64,000 nucleotides of DNA. Origin: Latrodectus hesperus (Eukaryota > Arthropoda > Arachnida > Araneae > Theridiidae). Positions within the stretch are counted from its first letter, which is position 1, and the number at the start of each line of letters is the position of its first letter. The stretch covers positions 72,273,890 through 72,337,889 of the forward strand of contig CM075850.1 in the NCBI GenBank assembly GCA_037975125.1, read 5' to 3'. The translations under genes were made by a program, and so were the position numbers. Below, piece after piece: positions 1 through 12,035 of this stretch. Below the pieces are notes generated by a model that had not been told where the DNA came from, ran no database searches, and was given only the letters and a program-made list of their open reading frames with translations.

Positions 1-829
<829 letters not shown>

Positions 830-1294
830 TTGCAAAAATCTTAAGCCATAAAAACGTCATGGAATAGCTTTATGTTATTATATCATGTCCGCCGTAATAG
901 ATCCCATGGAATTTTCAGTATTTTTTTAAAATGTAAGTAATAAAGCTAAGTGCTCACACATAGCAAGACTCTAAATATAAAAATGACCTCGTTTGTGATA
1001 CATCTTATGTTCCTTTTAATAAACTTTCTGTTTCTCACTTATAAAGTAACTATATGAAGAAATGAATATACACAGTAATAATAAAGTTTTAAAACATGTA
1101 GCATTCTGAAATAAAACTAATACATTATTTATAATTAACTGTAATTTGTTTTTCCTATATCATTTTTTTCGTTATATCTTCCTTAAAAGAAGAAGGATGA
1201 TTACCTCTTCAAAACAGTATTTTGATTGATAAAAAAGCTACATTTTTTTCCTAATTTAATGAGCGCATGTTTTGAAAATAACTCTCCCCCTCTG
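830..1294. other. AT-rich non-coding DNA
   Basis: No supported feature. Short frames here lack any recognisable protein motif. Confidence 0.55.
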
Positions 1295-1500
1295 CTATCT
1301 GGTAGTGTTAAAAAACTTGTGAATGAACAAGTGTTCTTCAAGTGCCGAAATAGAGTAGATATATTTTTTGAAATTTTTGCTTTTATGTGTGTATTTTGAT
1401 AATGTATAGTTTTGTTGAAATTTATATTTTCACCCATTTAGTTTATTTAATGTTTCTTTTATTAATGTGTTTTCACATACATTTGTTATTTCTCTATGAA
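1295..1500 (+). repeat. Dispersed repeat, copy 1 of 2
   Basis: This interval shares an ordered series of words with 11207-11420: CTATCTGGTAG, a run of A, GAACAA, a TTCTTCAAGTGC core, then a long T-rich arm ending near a TTTTCACATRCATTT block. The two copies are in the same orientation and clearly diverged. I do not recognise the family. No ORF, tRNA boxes or terminal inverted repeats are visible, so it may be a non-autonomous element or an old segmental copy. Confidence 0.6.
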
Positions 1501-1842
1501 AAAGGTACTTCAGAATTAAAAACATATCCATAATACTTTAAATGATAATCTTTCCTTAAACATTCAGTAGGTATTTCATACTAATGGCAGATTTAAGATT
1601 AATCACTTAAACTAGTTTATACACAGTTTATATACTTATTAATATTAATTTAATAGTTATATCATTTCATTTTTGGAGAATTAAACGTAGCTGTGTTCAG
1701 GCCTTTAGTTTACAGCAAAAATGTACATATGTATTGAAGAATGGTATAATAGTTTATTTTTCTTCATGTCACATACAAAAATGAGTTTAAAAAATCAGAA
1801 TTTATTAATAATGTAGGAGTGATGACATGTGACCATTGCATA
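1501..1842. other. AT-rich non-coding DNA
   Basis: Nothing specific seen. Confidence 0.5.
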
Positions 1843-2015
1843 CTGCTGGCCTTTACGGTATAGAAGGTGAAAGGTTTGATCCTAACCACTAATAAGAAGA
1901 AAGATCTACATTGCTCTTCTTCTTTCATGTATTTGGTAGATACTTGGAAAATATCACAAAAGTATTTTTCCTTGTGGCATATGAATATGGCTTACCGTTG
2001 ACAATTATCGTTTAT
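1843..2015 (+). repeat. SINE family II, degenerate copy
   Basis: The order of words matches the better copies at 3148-3975: a CTGGCCT...GGTATAG start that looks like a tRNA A-box region, AGGTTTGATCCTAA as a decayed B box, a T/C-rich middle, then TCCTTGTGGCATATGAATATGGCTTACC. Internal RNA polymerase III promoter remnants followed by a family-specific body are what a tRNA-derived SINE shows. The copy is old and its ends are approximate. Confidence 0.55.
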
Positions 2016-3147
2016 CTATTTATAGAAATCGTGTTCTTCAAGTTCAACGTGAATTCAGCGTTTCAATGTATATGTTTAGAGAATACTTTTCTTTTGCTTA
2101 CTTTATTGAGACGTATAAATGTGTCATATTATCAATAAATAGGTTGCTATCAATTTATAGAAATCCTGATATCAGCGTTTTCACTGTTTGTTAAAGTAGT
2201 AAAATTGTTAAAAGAAAATTGCGTAGGTTATACCTTTAGAAAATGGATAAATATTATATCATAATCCATTGAAAGATTTATTAAATAGTCTCAAATTTGT
2301 AAGTTTAAGATTATTATATCATTTTTGAATTGTGAAAGTAGTTCTATACCAAATGTTCTTAAACTGATTCGAATTGAAGTGATTTTCGAAATAAGCAACA
2401 AATATCGCGGAATAAAAGAGAGCTCCTTCTTTTAGAGATTTATCTCCATAGTATTGCTTACAAAAGAAAAAAAAGTGAAGAGATTTTTTTTAAATAATAT
2501 AATTTATTGAAAGAATCCTATAAAGTATATTTCAATGCAAAAATTAAAATTCTTTAAGTTATTTACATCAATTTTTTCTTAAGGAAAACACTGTAAATTC
2601 AAATTATTTTAGGTCACAAATTAGTTTCTTATTTCGAATTATTTTAAACCACTAATTAGTTTTATTCCAATAAATATGATTTTTAGGATATTTTTTAGAC
2701 TAGAATGAATTATTTAGAAAAATTCTTGAAATAACCAGAAGCTAGTAATTCATGTAAAATGTGATGGAAAAATATTCATGCGGATTCTAAACTGACTTAC
2801 ACCCTGTAATTAAGGTTTTTGACTCGAAGATATACAGCCATTACATACAGAAATATAACACTCGTTTTCCGTTGCCCAGTAGTAAGAAGACTGAATCTGA
2901 AACCTTCAGCGCCAAACTGTGCATTAGATCACTCTAATTCTTTTAGAAGCTTAATATTTAGAATATAATAAAAGTAAAACTATTTAAAATTATTGGGAAA
3001 TAAAGTTTATTTACATATGTCTATTCTAGCTATTGCTAGCAAGCCATACACTATAGAGGTAAAATCTCTGCGAAGCTCTACAATAATTAAAGAATAATAT
3101 ATTTCAAAGTACTTAGCCCAGTAATTGCAAACTCGATGCCACAATTC
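2016..3147. other. AT-rich non-coding DNA
   Basis: No gene, repeat boundary or clear motif seen. Confidence 0.5.
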
Positions 3148-3411
3148 ACCGTGGCCTTGGTATAGAATAGCCCTCTTCGGATAAGGTCCCGGCTTCGATC
3201 CTAATCACTGTCCTACCTTCTGTATGTACATCTGTCGGTTTAAATATTCAGGAGTTTTTCAAGTTTCCTCCCTTGTGACACGTGGATACGGCCCAATGTC
3301 TATGAAAAGTCTTCGTGGAATGCAAGTCACGGGATGGATGTAAAAATACCTTACAATGGCTTTCGGTATCTAGGTGTCCACTAGGCAGTGTCAGAACACG
3401 ATGTCATGGGC
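3148..3411 (+). repeat. SINE family II, best-preserved copy
   Basis: It starts with an A-box-like GTGGCCTTGGTATAG. A B-box-like GGCTTCGATCC lies at 3191-3201, about the spacing expected in a tRNA head. The body runs through CTGTCCTACCTTCTGTATG, a TTTCAAGTTTCCTCCCTTGTGACACGTGG block, and a TCTATGAAAAGTCTTCGTGG block that recurs in the neighbouring copies. Consensus-like words elsewhere in the window support membership. It is followed directly by another copy. Confidence 0.7.
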
Positions 3412-3660
3412 TCAGTGTGGCCTAGTGATCCTTGTAAGATGAAGTCCTGGATCCAATCCAAATCACTATCAAACAATCGAAGATGGATGTTGTTGGCTTT
3501 TGCTTGCATTTTGGTTGGGGTAGATGATTGTGAATTTTTCAAGTTTCCTAGAACACAGCCTATAATCTATAAAAAGTTTTCGGATGTAAATAATGTGGTG
3601 AATATTAAAATTGCTTATAACGATCTCAGGTCACAAAGTTGCTCGATATGTGGTGTCTGA
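3412..3660 (+). repeat. SINE family II, tandemly adjacent copy
   Basis: It opens with GTGGCCTAGTGATCC and GATCCAATCCAAATCACT, then carries the same TTTTTCAAGTTTCCT and CTATAAAAAGTTTTCGG blocks as the copy before it. A short frame across it is an accident of the repeat and has no family match I recognise. Confidence 0.6.
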
Positions 3661-3669
3661 ACACTGCGT

Positions 3670-3975
3670 AATATGAGCTTGTTGTAGCATAGTTGTAAGA
3701 CCATCTTCCAAGCAGAAGGAGACGTGTTTCATCTTGGGAAACTTGAGGTGGATGTTGAGTTTCTACCTTCTGCTTGTACTTCTGTATGTTTTTGTCTTGG
3801 AACTTCAGGTGGATGTCGAGTTTCTACCTTCTGCTTGTACTTAGGTTGGTTTGGATCTTGGAAGTTTTCCTGTTTTTCTTCTTCTTTTATTTTTTATTTT
3901 GAGATTTCTGAACACGGTCCTAATAGCTATGAAAAGTCTTCATGGATGGCAAGACACTATGAATGCTGAAGTATC
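3670..3975 (+). repeat. SINE family II copy with internal 61-bp duplication
   Basis: A third neighbouring copy. It ends with GAACACGGTCCTAATAGCTATG and AAAAGTCTTCATGGATGGCA. Internally, a segment containing GGTGGATGTTGAGTTTCTAC and CTTCTGCTTGTACTT is present twice, starting at about 3741 and 3802, a 61-bp period with few mismatches. The duplication is local to this copy and not seen in the other family members here. Confidence 0.65.
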
Positions 3976-5480
3976 CTTATAATAGTTTTTAATTTGCTAG
4001 TCTGTTATGATATGTTGAAACAATAACGAAAACAATATTCAATTTACAGAAATAGATTCTATATATGTAGTTAAAGTTTGAAATCATATATGTCGCATGG
4101 TTTTTCATATTATTTCATTTTAAAACATTTTTACTTTTAATACATTTTGATTTATTTTATAATAAATATGCTTGTTTTATTTACCATTTTGAATTTGACA
4201 AATTTTATGTATTTTGAAACAATATTAATCTTACATTAAAAATATAAATTCTCTGTTTGATAAGTTTATTAGTTAAAATTGGAATATTAATGTCATATTC
4301 CGTAAAACTTGTGTAAATATATCTCTAAATTATAATTGCATCGAATATTATTAAACATATAAAATGCTGTGTCCAGAAATCATTAAAAAAAAAATCTTGT
4401 TTACATTTTTTTAAATTGGAATAATCACAAAAGTACTAAGTAATGTGGTAATTGAAAAAGGTCGCGTTCATTTTTTGATTTTATATTTGATATATATTCC
4501 TTACAAAGTGCAAACGCAGTGATTTAAATATTATTAAACTTAATTTAGAATTGACTTAAATTGAGAGTGTGAAAGAAAGCTGTCTAGCGGATTTGTCATT
4601 GATTGGTTGGTTTTTCTGGCGCAAAGTCCTAAAAAGAACATGCTGCCCCAAATCTAGGTTTTTAAAAAATAGTTTTTTATTTTCCTAAATATTTCTGAAG
4701 ATTTGTTATTGAAGGGGAAACTAAAAATGAGTTTTGACTCTATTTTGCACAAAATGATTTACTAAATGAAATGCATTAAGTTTACTTCATTTCAATTAAA
4801 ATATTTTAATAAAAGAGTTAACACTATTTTATAGAGCCTATTATAAGTTAAATTTATAATTTTGATGACTGTTTACTGAAATTAGTTAAAAAATGACGTT
4901 AAACTAATTATTAAAACATCAAATTGCATATTTATTGAGCAATTTTATTTGATTTGTAAATGGCAGAAAGGCGTTTTTATCAATAAATTCCATAAAGTGA
5001 AATATTTAACGGTTTCACAGAAATGACCTTGAAAATCTTGAGTGAGATAAAATGTAGGAAATATAGCGGTATCACATAGTTATATATATACATATAAAAT
5101 TTTAAAACTCTTCATCTTAAGTGTTTTTGTAAATATAATTGAAATTTTTGCTTTAGACATACGTAAGGAAAAAATTCGCAGTGATAAATATTTTGGAAAT
5201 TCCAAGAAACTTAAAATTTATTTTATCTTAATAGTATTTTTCCCTTTCTTCTTTGATCAAAACACATAGTTTTTCTTCAAAAAAATAATAAATTTTTTTT
5301 CAATACATATTTCAAAGAAGAACTCTTTTGAAATTAGAAGAACTTTTTTAAAAATAAACATTGAAAAGAGCTTCATTGTGAGAGTAAAATGACTCATGCA
5401 GGGGAGCTATCGCTGGCCTAGTTATTTTTTCATTCAATTAAATTTTTTCTCTAGAATTGATTAAATAAATAAACAAAATA
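3976..5480. other. AT-rich non-coding DNA with one SINE tail
   Basis: Apart from the minus-strand SINE tail at 4601-4649, and an AP-1-like TGACTCA at 5390-5396 near the promoter island, nothing specific is seen. Confidence 0.5.
4601..4649 (-). repeat. SINE 3' tail fragment
   Basis: Read on the minus strand this is homologous to the 51-bp insert at 45254-45304. Both show GCAGCAT, then a T-rich stretch, GGAC-TTGCGCCA, and an AAAACC-ACCAA tail. A related fragment is at 48246-48290. Recurrence in both orientations indicates a 5'-truncated SINE tail family. Confidence 0.6.
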
Positions 5481-5483
5481 ACC

Positions 5484-5900
5484 CCGAGGAGCTCTAATAA
5501 TCAATGGTTGATGACTCATGCCTCTTGATGACACCCAAGAAATATTCCAGTTTTCCTTTAGAGGGGCCCAGAAAGTACCTTCTTTCATTTCCTAGTGTCA
5601 TGCAGAAAAAACATCGTTATCGGTATCCAAACCAAACGATAAAATTCCGATACGATTTTAAACACAGCAAGCCCCAACTCCAGTGCGAAAATCGAAAGGC
5701 GCAGGTAAAGCGGGGAGAAGAAGGGGGAAGGGAGACGAAGCTATTTCACTTCACTTCAAACCAACGCGTCGTCCAACCAACCGGCATCATAATCTCACAA
5801 GGCGGGAATAGAACCGGTCGGTAAGAAAAAGTCGCTTGCATTTCTGAGGAAATAACCGCATCCATTGTGTAAAGCACTGTCCGTTCTCACGAGGGAAGAA
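5484..5900 (+). promoter_or_regulatory. GC-richer, CpG-containing promoter-like island
   Basis: Composition rises sharply from the AT-rich background. There are many CpG dinucleotides (CGAAAGGCGCAG, ACGCGTCGTCC, ACCGGTCGG), a purine-rich GGGGAGAAGAAGGGGGAAGG tract, and an AP-1 site TGACTCA at 5512-5518. A 106-codon frame crosses it, but it is compositionally ordinary for a CpG-rich stretch and matches no family I know. A strong splice donor follows at 6069, so a promoter feeding a non-coding first exon fits best. No TATA box is evident. Confidence 0.45.
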
Positions 5901-6068
5901 GTGAAATTATTGTTTTTTTCCTGTGAATTTTATAATATTTCTTAACCATTTTGGAATTACAACGAGCTTAGCTGCACATATCTGTCTTCCATCATTTATA
6001 AGTGAATTTCCTCAATTTCTTCTGTGGAGAAATTATCGTCTGAAAAATTATTAAAGTTGCTATTTTCG
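5880..6068 (+). other. Candidate non-coding first exon (5' UTR)
   Basis: The interval between the CpG-rich island and the near-ideal donor at 6069 (CGGTAAGTATT) could be transcribed as a leader exon. It has no ATG followed by a meaningful frame. If used, it could join the acceptor at 58506-58507, giving a first intron of about 52.4 kb. The 5' limit is not defined by the sequence. This is inference and needs transcript evidence. Confidence 0.35.
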
Positions 6069-6310
6069 GTAAGTATTCACAGTTTGATCTTCTCTTTTCC
6101 TTACTGTAATAACCATAGATACGATTCCAACGTATCTTTTGTGCAAACGATTTTCGGAAACATGGAGAGTTTTCTGCTCGGTATTGCTTAGCGAGGGAAG
6201 TGTGGACCCCTCACCGAGGGCTGTCCGATCGATAGGTGGACGTGACGTGTGTTGCTAAGGGAGCAGTAGAAAGGAATACATTTCACAAAACCTCCTGTGT
6301 TGATGCACGT
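6069..6310 (+). promoter_or_regulatory. Start of putative intron 1, GC-richer flank
   Basis: It begins with the donor GTAAGTATT. From about 6120 to 6300 it stays GC-richer than background, with a DREF-like ATCGATAG, GACGTGACGTG, and a GTTGCTAAG word resembling an RFX half-site. It may be part of the promoter region. The factor assignments are motif matches only. Confidence 0.3.
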
Positions 6311-9300
6311 ATCGAAAAGAGTGAATAAGTAAATGAAAATGGTGATGGTAGCCTGGCACCCTATTTTATACTAAGCAAGGGAAAAAATGGTGCAATTTAT
6401 TAAATTTTTTCTGTTTACTATTTTAAGTACAGAAAAAAAATTGTCTTATTGTAAGTGATTATAATTTGTAAAAAGGAATTTAAAATTCATTTTTCAATAA
6501 AGCACTATTTTATTAAAGAGTGTTATAAAATAATGCACACTATTTACTGTATTTAAAATTGTGTATTTATTTATATTTGTACTCTATATACTTTAAAGTT
6601 ATTGGTAATCAATATACAATTTAAAAAGGAAATATTTATGAGAATTTATTTTAAAAAATTTAATAATTTTTATTAAATTGATAGAATGTATTTAAAAAGA
6701 ATTGAGACATTTTTATTAAAGCGTATTTAATGTGTTTGCATGTTATTTTAATTAACATATTTTTTAAAACTTGTGTTTAGTGTTATGTTAATAATAAAAT
6801 CAGAATAAAATTGAGAGATTTAATTATTTGTATTTGCTTATTTAAATTTATAAGAAGATGGATTATTTGGAATATTTTATTTAATATATAATTATAATAA
6901 AAAATTATACATGGAGCATGATTGCAATATATCTACTACTAAACGTTATTCGCTAATGTAATAAAGCTAAGAAATTTCTATTTGCAATATTATTTCAAAT
7001 GTTTTCAATTGAAAATGATTTCACAATACATTCTATTTTTTTAATGCGAAGATATTTCTATTAAATGGAAAACTCATTTTTCAAAAATAACATTCATCTA
7101 AAAAAATGAACACTATGATGAGTTTCAATCATTTTTGAAGGACAAAGAAATATTATACATTTAAAACAATTCCCGTGATGGCATATTTATGGCAAAGAAA
7201 AATAAAAGATTAAATTATTTGTTGAGGTATTATTTTCTCTAAATATTAATATTTTCATTATAGTAATCAATCATTCTAAATTATGATTATGAAGTTAAAA
7301 AATCGAATTTCTCCTTATTGTTTGTATTTTTCATTCAAATATTGTTGGTATTGTTTTTTATTTTATTATACAAATATTAAAATAGAAACTTTTGAAAATA
7401 AACAGAGCAATTTACGGAGTAAAACTATCTACACGACTTCTGTTCCTTTCATTTTACCCTCTTTTGTGATTGGATTATTATTGCCACTGTACGATGTTGG
7501 TTTGATGTTTTATTAAGCTCTTGGTGTTATCGAAATAAAACTCATAACGCGGAACCAATTACATTCCAAAAATTCTCGAGTTGAGATTTATTGCTTTTTT
7601 TCTGGCCCAGGCAATTACGGGAGATTATTACCTTATAAATTGATTTTATGCCAGATCTAAAAATATAAGTAAATACCAAAGATACATATGTTCTCTTACT
7701 ACGTAGTCTCAAAATTAACACTACATTTTATCAGTCACTTTGTGAATATACTGATTTGTGCTCGTTTCTCATTTAATAATATTTAATAATAAATATGTAA
7801 AAAATTTTCCAAAATTCTTTTTGTTGGCTTTTTATCGCCATTGGTGGTTTAATGAATGTTTTGACTGATAATGCATTTGAACCCAACTGAGACATGTAAT
7901 CATACTCAAATTCTTATAAAAAATATCTATTTTCTTAAAGTAATAACATAGTATGCATTTATCATTCTGTTACTCATTTGAAATCACGGCTCCACTGGTT
8001 AGCTTCACCATTTTGTCTGAAAGATTATGAGCTAGGTTCTTGAGCTAGAAAATTTCAATGGCTCGACCAATCGAATGGTCTCAGTACATGGTAAGTAAAG
8101 TTCCATTTCTAGCCTTTATCACACTTCTTGACTATGATTGGAAATCGCCCATAGATTTCACGATGTTTATAGATTATTTCCTAATTAAATTGTTTCTCCA
8201 TTTGTTAGTGTCCCTCAACATATTAAGATGTTCTATAGTTATCTCATTTGAGCAATTATAATGTCAAACAGAAATAACGTTATTGCTACTTATTCTACAT
8301 TTCTGTCACTATTTGACTAGCAAGAAGAAAATTACTCATTTGGTAAGATTTTCAAAATGTTGCAAGAAATCCAAGGTTTGATATTTCAAAAGAAGTTTGT
8401 TATAAAGAACTTGACATTAAAAATCTTTTAGCCAAGATGGCGTAAGTTCACCAAACTTGTTTTTCCAAAATGGCAAATCCAGGAACATTTAATAGTATTG
8501 CCACTCTGAACAAAATCAATTTTAAAGAAGTACACAATTACCGTTGTTATTCAAATGCCACTTTACTTGCTATGTGAAAATGAATCAATTCTCGCGTTTT
8601 TAGAATATTCAACAAATGTTATCACCTTATTAGAGCAAATTTTCTATGGTAATTCTAATTAAACCCCTAACTTTAAAAAATAATCAAGTAACTTTATTTT
8701 TTTACTAAATTTCCTATTAAATGAAACTAAAAAATATATATTGCTAATTAATGCAAAAGAAATTGGAATGAAAATTTCTATTCTCTAGCATTATTTCATT
8801 AACAAATTAACCAAGTACTAAAACAATTTTTTATCTAAAAATTTGTAATTTTTTATAAAGAGAGATTAAAATAGGTAGATATGCAAAATCATTTTGTCTT
8901 CTGGAGCAAGATAAAATTTGAGAAATTCCCTTTGGAAAAAAATGTAGAGCAATTTTCATAAAAATTGGTGTCTTTCATATGCGTCAACAACAATAGTAAA
9001 TGCTCGTGATTCTGAATATGCAGATGTGAATCTTGTCTTCGAAAATCTCCCCGCTTACCAGATGTGGTTGATCACCTTGTCAAGGACAAACAAATCCTTG
9101 TCCTGTAGCACCTGCACGACTTGCCTTTCCCCAACCCCTCTCTACAAGTTTCCTCCACTTCAAGATTTGAATTCTGCATGGTAGAAACCCTATTGAAAAT
9201 CTTTTCCATCTGCATTTTAAAATGATTTCGTTTTTCCAAACTAAGAAAAAATACGTAACGATTTTTGAAAAGCGATTATTATATGCCATAAAATTATTAC

Positions 9301-11206
9301 TCAAAAAAAAAAAAAATCAATGCCCTTTAAAGAATAATTCAATGTGTTAATTATTAATTCGAATTTAAATGGTACTGTGAATTTTTTTTCCACTTTATAA
9401 AGGAAAAATAAAAATCGTTTGCTGCACATAGACGTAGTGTAATGCCTGTACTTTATCGTTATAAATTTTTTGTATCTTATCTGCCTCTAGCAACAAAAAT
9501 AAAACAGAATTTTAGTGCTTTACTTCAATATGTATGTGTATTTATCGTTCTTTAATCGTAAAACTTATTTTTCTAACATACCAACTATAAATGTTTTGAG
9601 TCAGGTGTTACGGTAAAATTTATCGTTAAAAAATGTAAAAATTTTATATCGTCTGCGATTTTGTTATAATCATCGACCAAAAACGCTAAAAATGAAAGGA
9701 AAGAAATAATGAAATGGAATAGATTTTCTCTGTCCTTTTATGTACTAAACTGACTTCCATTTATTTAATAAAAAATAATTTTTCCCCCCATTGATGATTT
9801 TCCTATTAAATAAATAAATATTTTAAATTGAGCTAATTTTCAATTTCTTGAATATTAATTTTTTAAATGTGATATAAGTGAGCATTTGATGATTGTAAAA
9901 ACATTTTAGAAACGATTTTTAAATATTTTGTCCGTCACTATATAAGATCTTATTACGTTGAAAATTAATGCGCGTTAATTTCGTAACGATGAAAATTGCA
10001 TTTAGTAATTGGAGAAAACAAATATCTTTTTTTTTTACGTTTACATACAATAATCAAATGTTTGTTGCTTTAAGATAATTGAATATTTCACAAATATTTA
10101 AGACGTGTTTTTTACGTTTTCTTAATCGATCATAGACATAAGTTGCTTAAAGTTTTTTCTACTGTATAAATGGAAATTCTGCCACAATATTCAACAGATA
10201 TCTTATTGTTATTTAATTTTCAGAAATAAATAAAATTATTTGTCTTTCGATAATGATGTAATAAAATAAATGTCTATCGAATATAAAAGCAGTATCTTAA
10301 GTTATTTATTAAAGGCAATGAGCTAATGCATTAGAAATTTCAAAATTAATTGAAAGCAATGTTTGCTGGTTTTGTTAGTGTTTAACAACTTTTTATATAT
10401 AAATAATAATTTCTTAGTAGAGAACAATTAATTTTTCCTTCTTGATTTTCTGCAAAAGCTAATTAATGTACTGGAATAATTTTTCTATATTAATGTGGTA
10501 AAACTAAAAAACACCATTTTGAAACAAACAACTTTTAAGATTGTTTTTTTTTAAATTAAAATTACCTATTCCTTTTTTAGTTTTATGATTACCATACTGA
10601 AGGCCTGTAATTATTTTTTATTAATCAACTAAAGCAATTTCATAAATTAGAATAGAAATTAGTGATTAAGGCATACAAAAGTAAAAAAATAACTGTTACC
10701 ATTAAATTTTTAAAATTTTTTATGGCCTTCATCTTTTAAATAAATAATATGGTACTTTCTTTTCTCTCTGGCCGCAATGTGGTAAAATTTCCTACAAAAT
10801 GGACACAAAAACTTCTACTCTTTTTATAATTAGATTTAATTTTTATTATTAATTATTATGTGTTTGTTATATCATTTGTTCTTATTCATGAAGAAGTATT
10901 ACATTTTAATTTTATTTTGATATAAAGTTATGAACAAATAAAAGTATTATAGTAAATATCTGCAACAATAAATTATTAACATTAAAAAGTTTCTTAAAAA
11001 TTACATATTACTAAAGGATTTTATAAGTATGTATTTTGTAAGAAAAAAATAACAAGAGTTATATGCAATTGAGAAAATTTTTCCCATATAATTTTTTTTA
11101 TTTTTTAAAAAAAGATAAAAAAAAGAAGGAAAATTGTAAGTCTTAAACGCTCTACTTTGTTTGATAAAGATTACTTTAATAAAATAGGTGCATTCTTTAA
11201 AAATAT
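6311..11206. other. AT-rich intron-like DNA
   Basis: Mostly featureless A/T-rich DNA. A short GC-richer patch at about 9030-9200 contains an imperfect hairpin (CAAGGA...TCCTTG) and a pyrimidine-rich stretch. An AAGATGGCG word near 8436 resembles a YY1/PHO site. Short open frames at 7283, 8058 and 9080 have no protein-family character. Confidence 0.5.
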
Positions 11207-11420
11207 CTATCTGGTAGCGCTAAAAAAGTAGCAAAAGAACAACTGTCATTCACAAGTGTTGATGAATTCTTCAAGTGCTGAAAGGAGAGGCGATACTTTG
11301 TGGTATTTATATTTTTTACTTCATACGTACATTCTTGTATTTTTTTAAAATTTATTTTCTGTCATTTAATTTACTTTTTATAGATTTTTCACATGCATTT
11401 TTCCAGTAAAATTTTTTCTA
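11207..11420 (+). repeat. Dispersed repeat, copy 2 of 2
   Basis: Same-orientation homologue of 1295-1500. It shares CTATCTGGTAG at the left, the AATTCTTCAAGTGCTGAAA core and the T-rich right arm ending around TTTTTCACATGCATTT. Divergence and small indels indicate an old event. A purine run (GAGATAGAGATAGAGAGAG) follows at about 11434. Confidence 0.6.
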
Positions 11421-11904
11421 TAAATAAAAAAAAGAGATAGAGATAGAGAGAGTCAATCAATTAAAGGAGAAAAAACTTTCTTCAAAAATTTAACTGTGGT
11501 TAAAATTAAAATAAAAGTTTTTAAGGTATTAGATAACATTTGTATAAAGAATGTAAAATCAATCAATTATATTTTTATTCAGTGATTATAGTTGCTAATA
11601 AATTAACAACTATATACTGTTAATTATTGTATTTATTAATTAATTATACAATAAATTTAAAGACTTAATGTGAAGTTATTAATTTTATATACTATAATTT
11701 TTTTTGTCTAGATATTTATTTTATAAGTATCGCACGCGTGGTTTAAGCTTTGAAGAATTTCATTAATTTTGACAGCTTTCAAGCATTAATCTCGCATTTA
11801 ATCCGAACTGGGAAAGAAAGATCCTTTGCCTGTTCTGATTGTCACATATTAGAAAAAGTTGATTATTATATTTATGAAAATGGCTACAGAGAGTTGCTCA
11901 GAGT
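11421..11904. other. AT-rich non-coding DNA
   Basis: Contains the short GATAGA-type purine run near 11434 and otherwise nothing specific. Confidence 0.5.
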
Positions 11905-12035
11905 GGAAGATTTCCAGCTCGGAATTAACCACTGCTACTAGTACAAGAAATACATGTTGTCTACGTGTCTGCTGAGTGACTTTCTTCCTCTGTGACAAGT
12001 AAATATGGCTTACCATCGATGAAAAGTCCAACCAG
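11905..12035 (+). repeat. SINE family II, degenerate 3' part
   Basis: The words GACTTTCTTCCTCTGTGACA, AATATGGCTTACC and ATGAAAAGTCC occur in the same order as in the copies at 1843 and 3148. The tRNA-like head is not recognisable, so this is a truncated or decayed copy. Confidence 0.5.

Noticed and set aside
5504..5824. 106-codon + strand gene
   Set aside because: No domain, no splice or polyadenylation context. A CpG-rich promoter-like island loses stop codons by composition.
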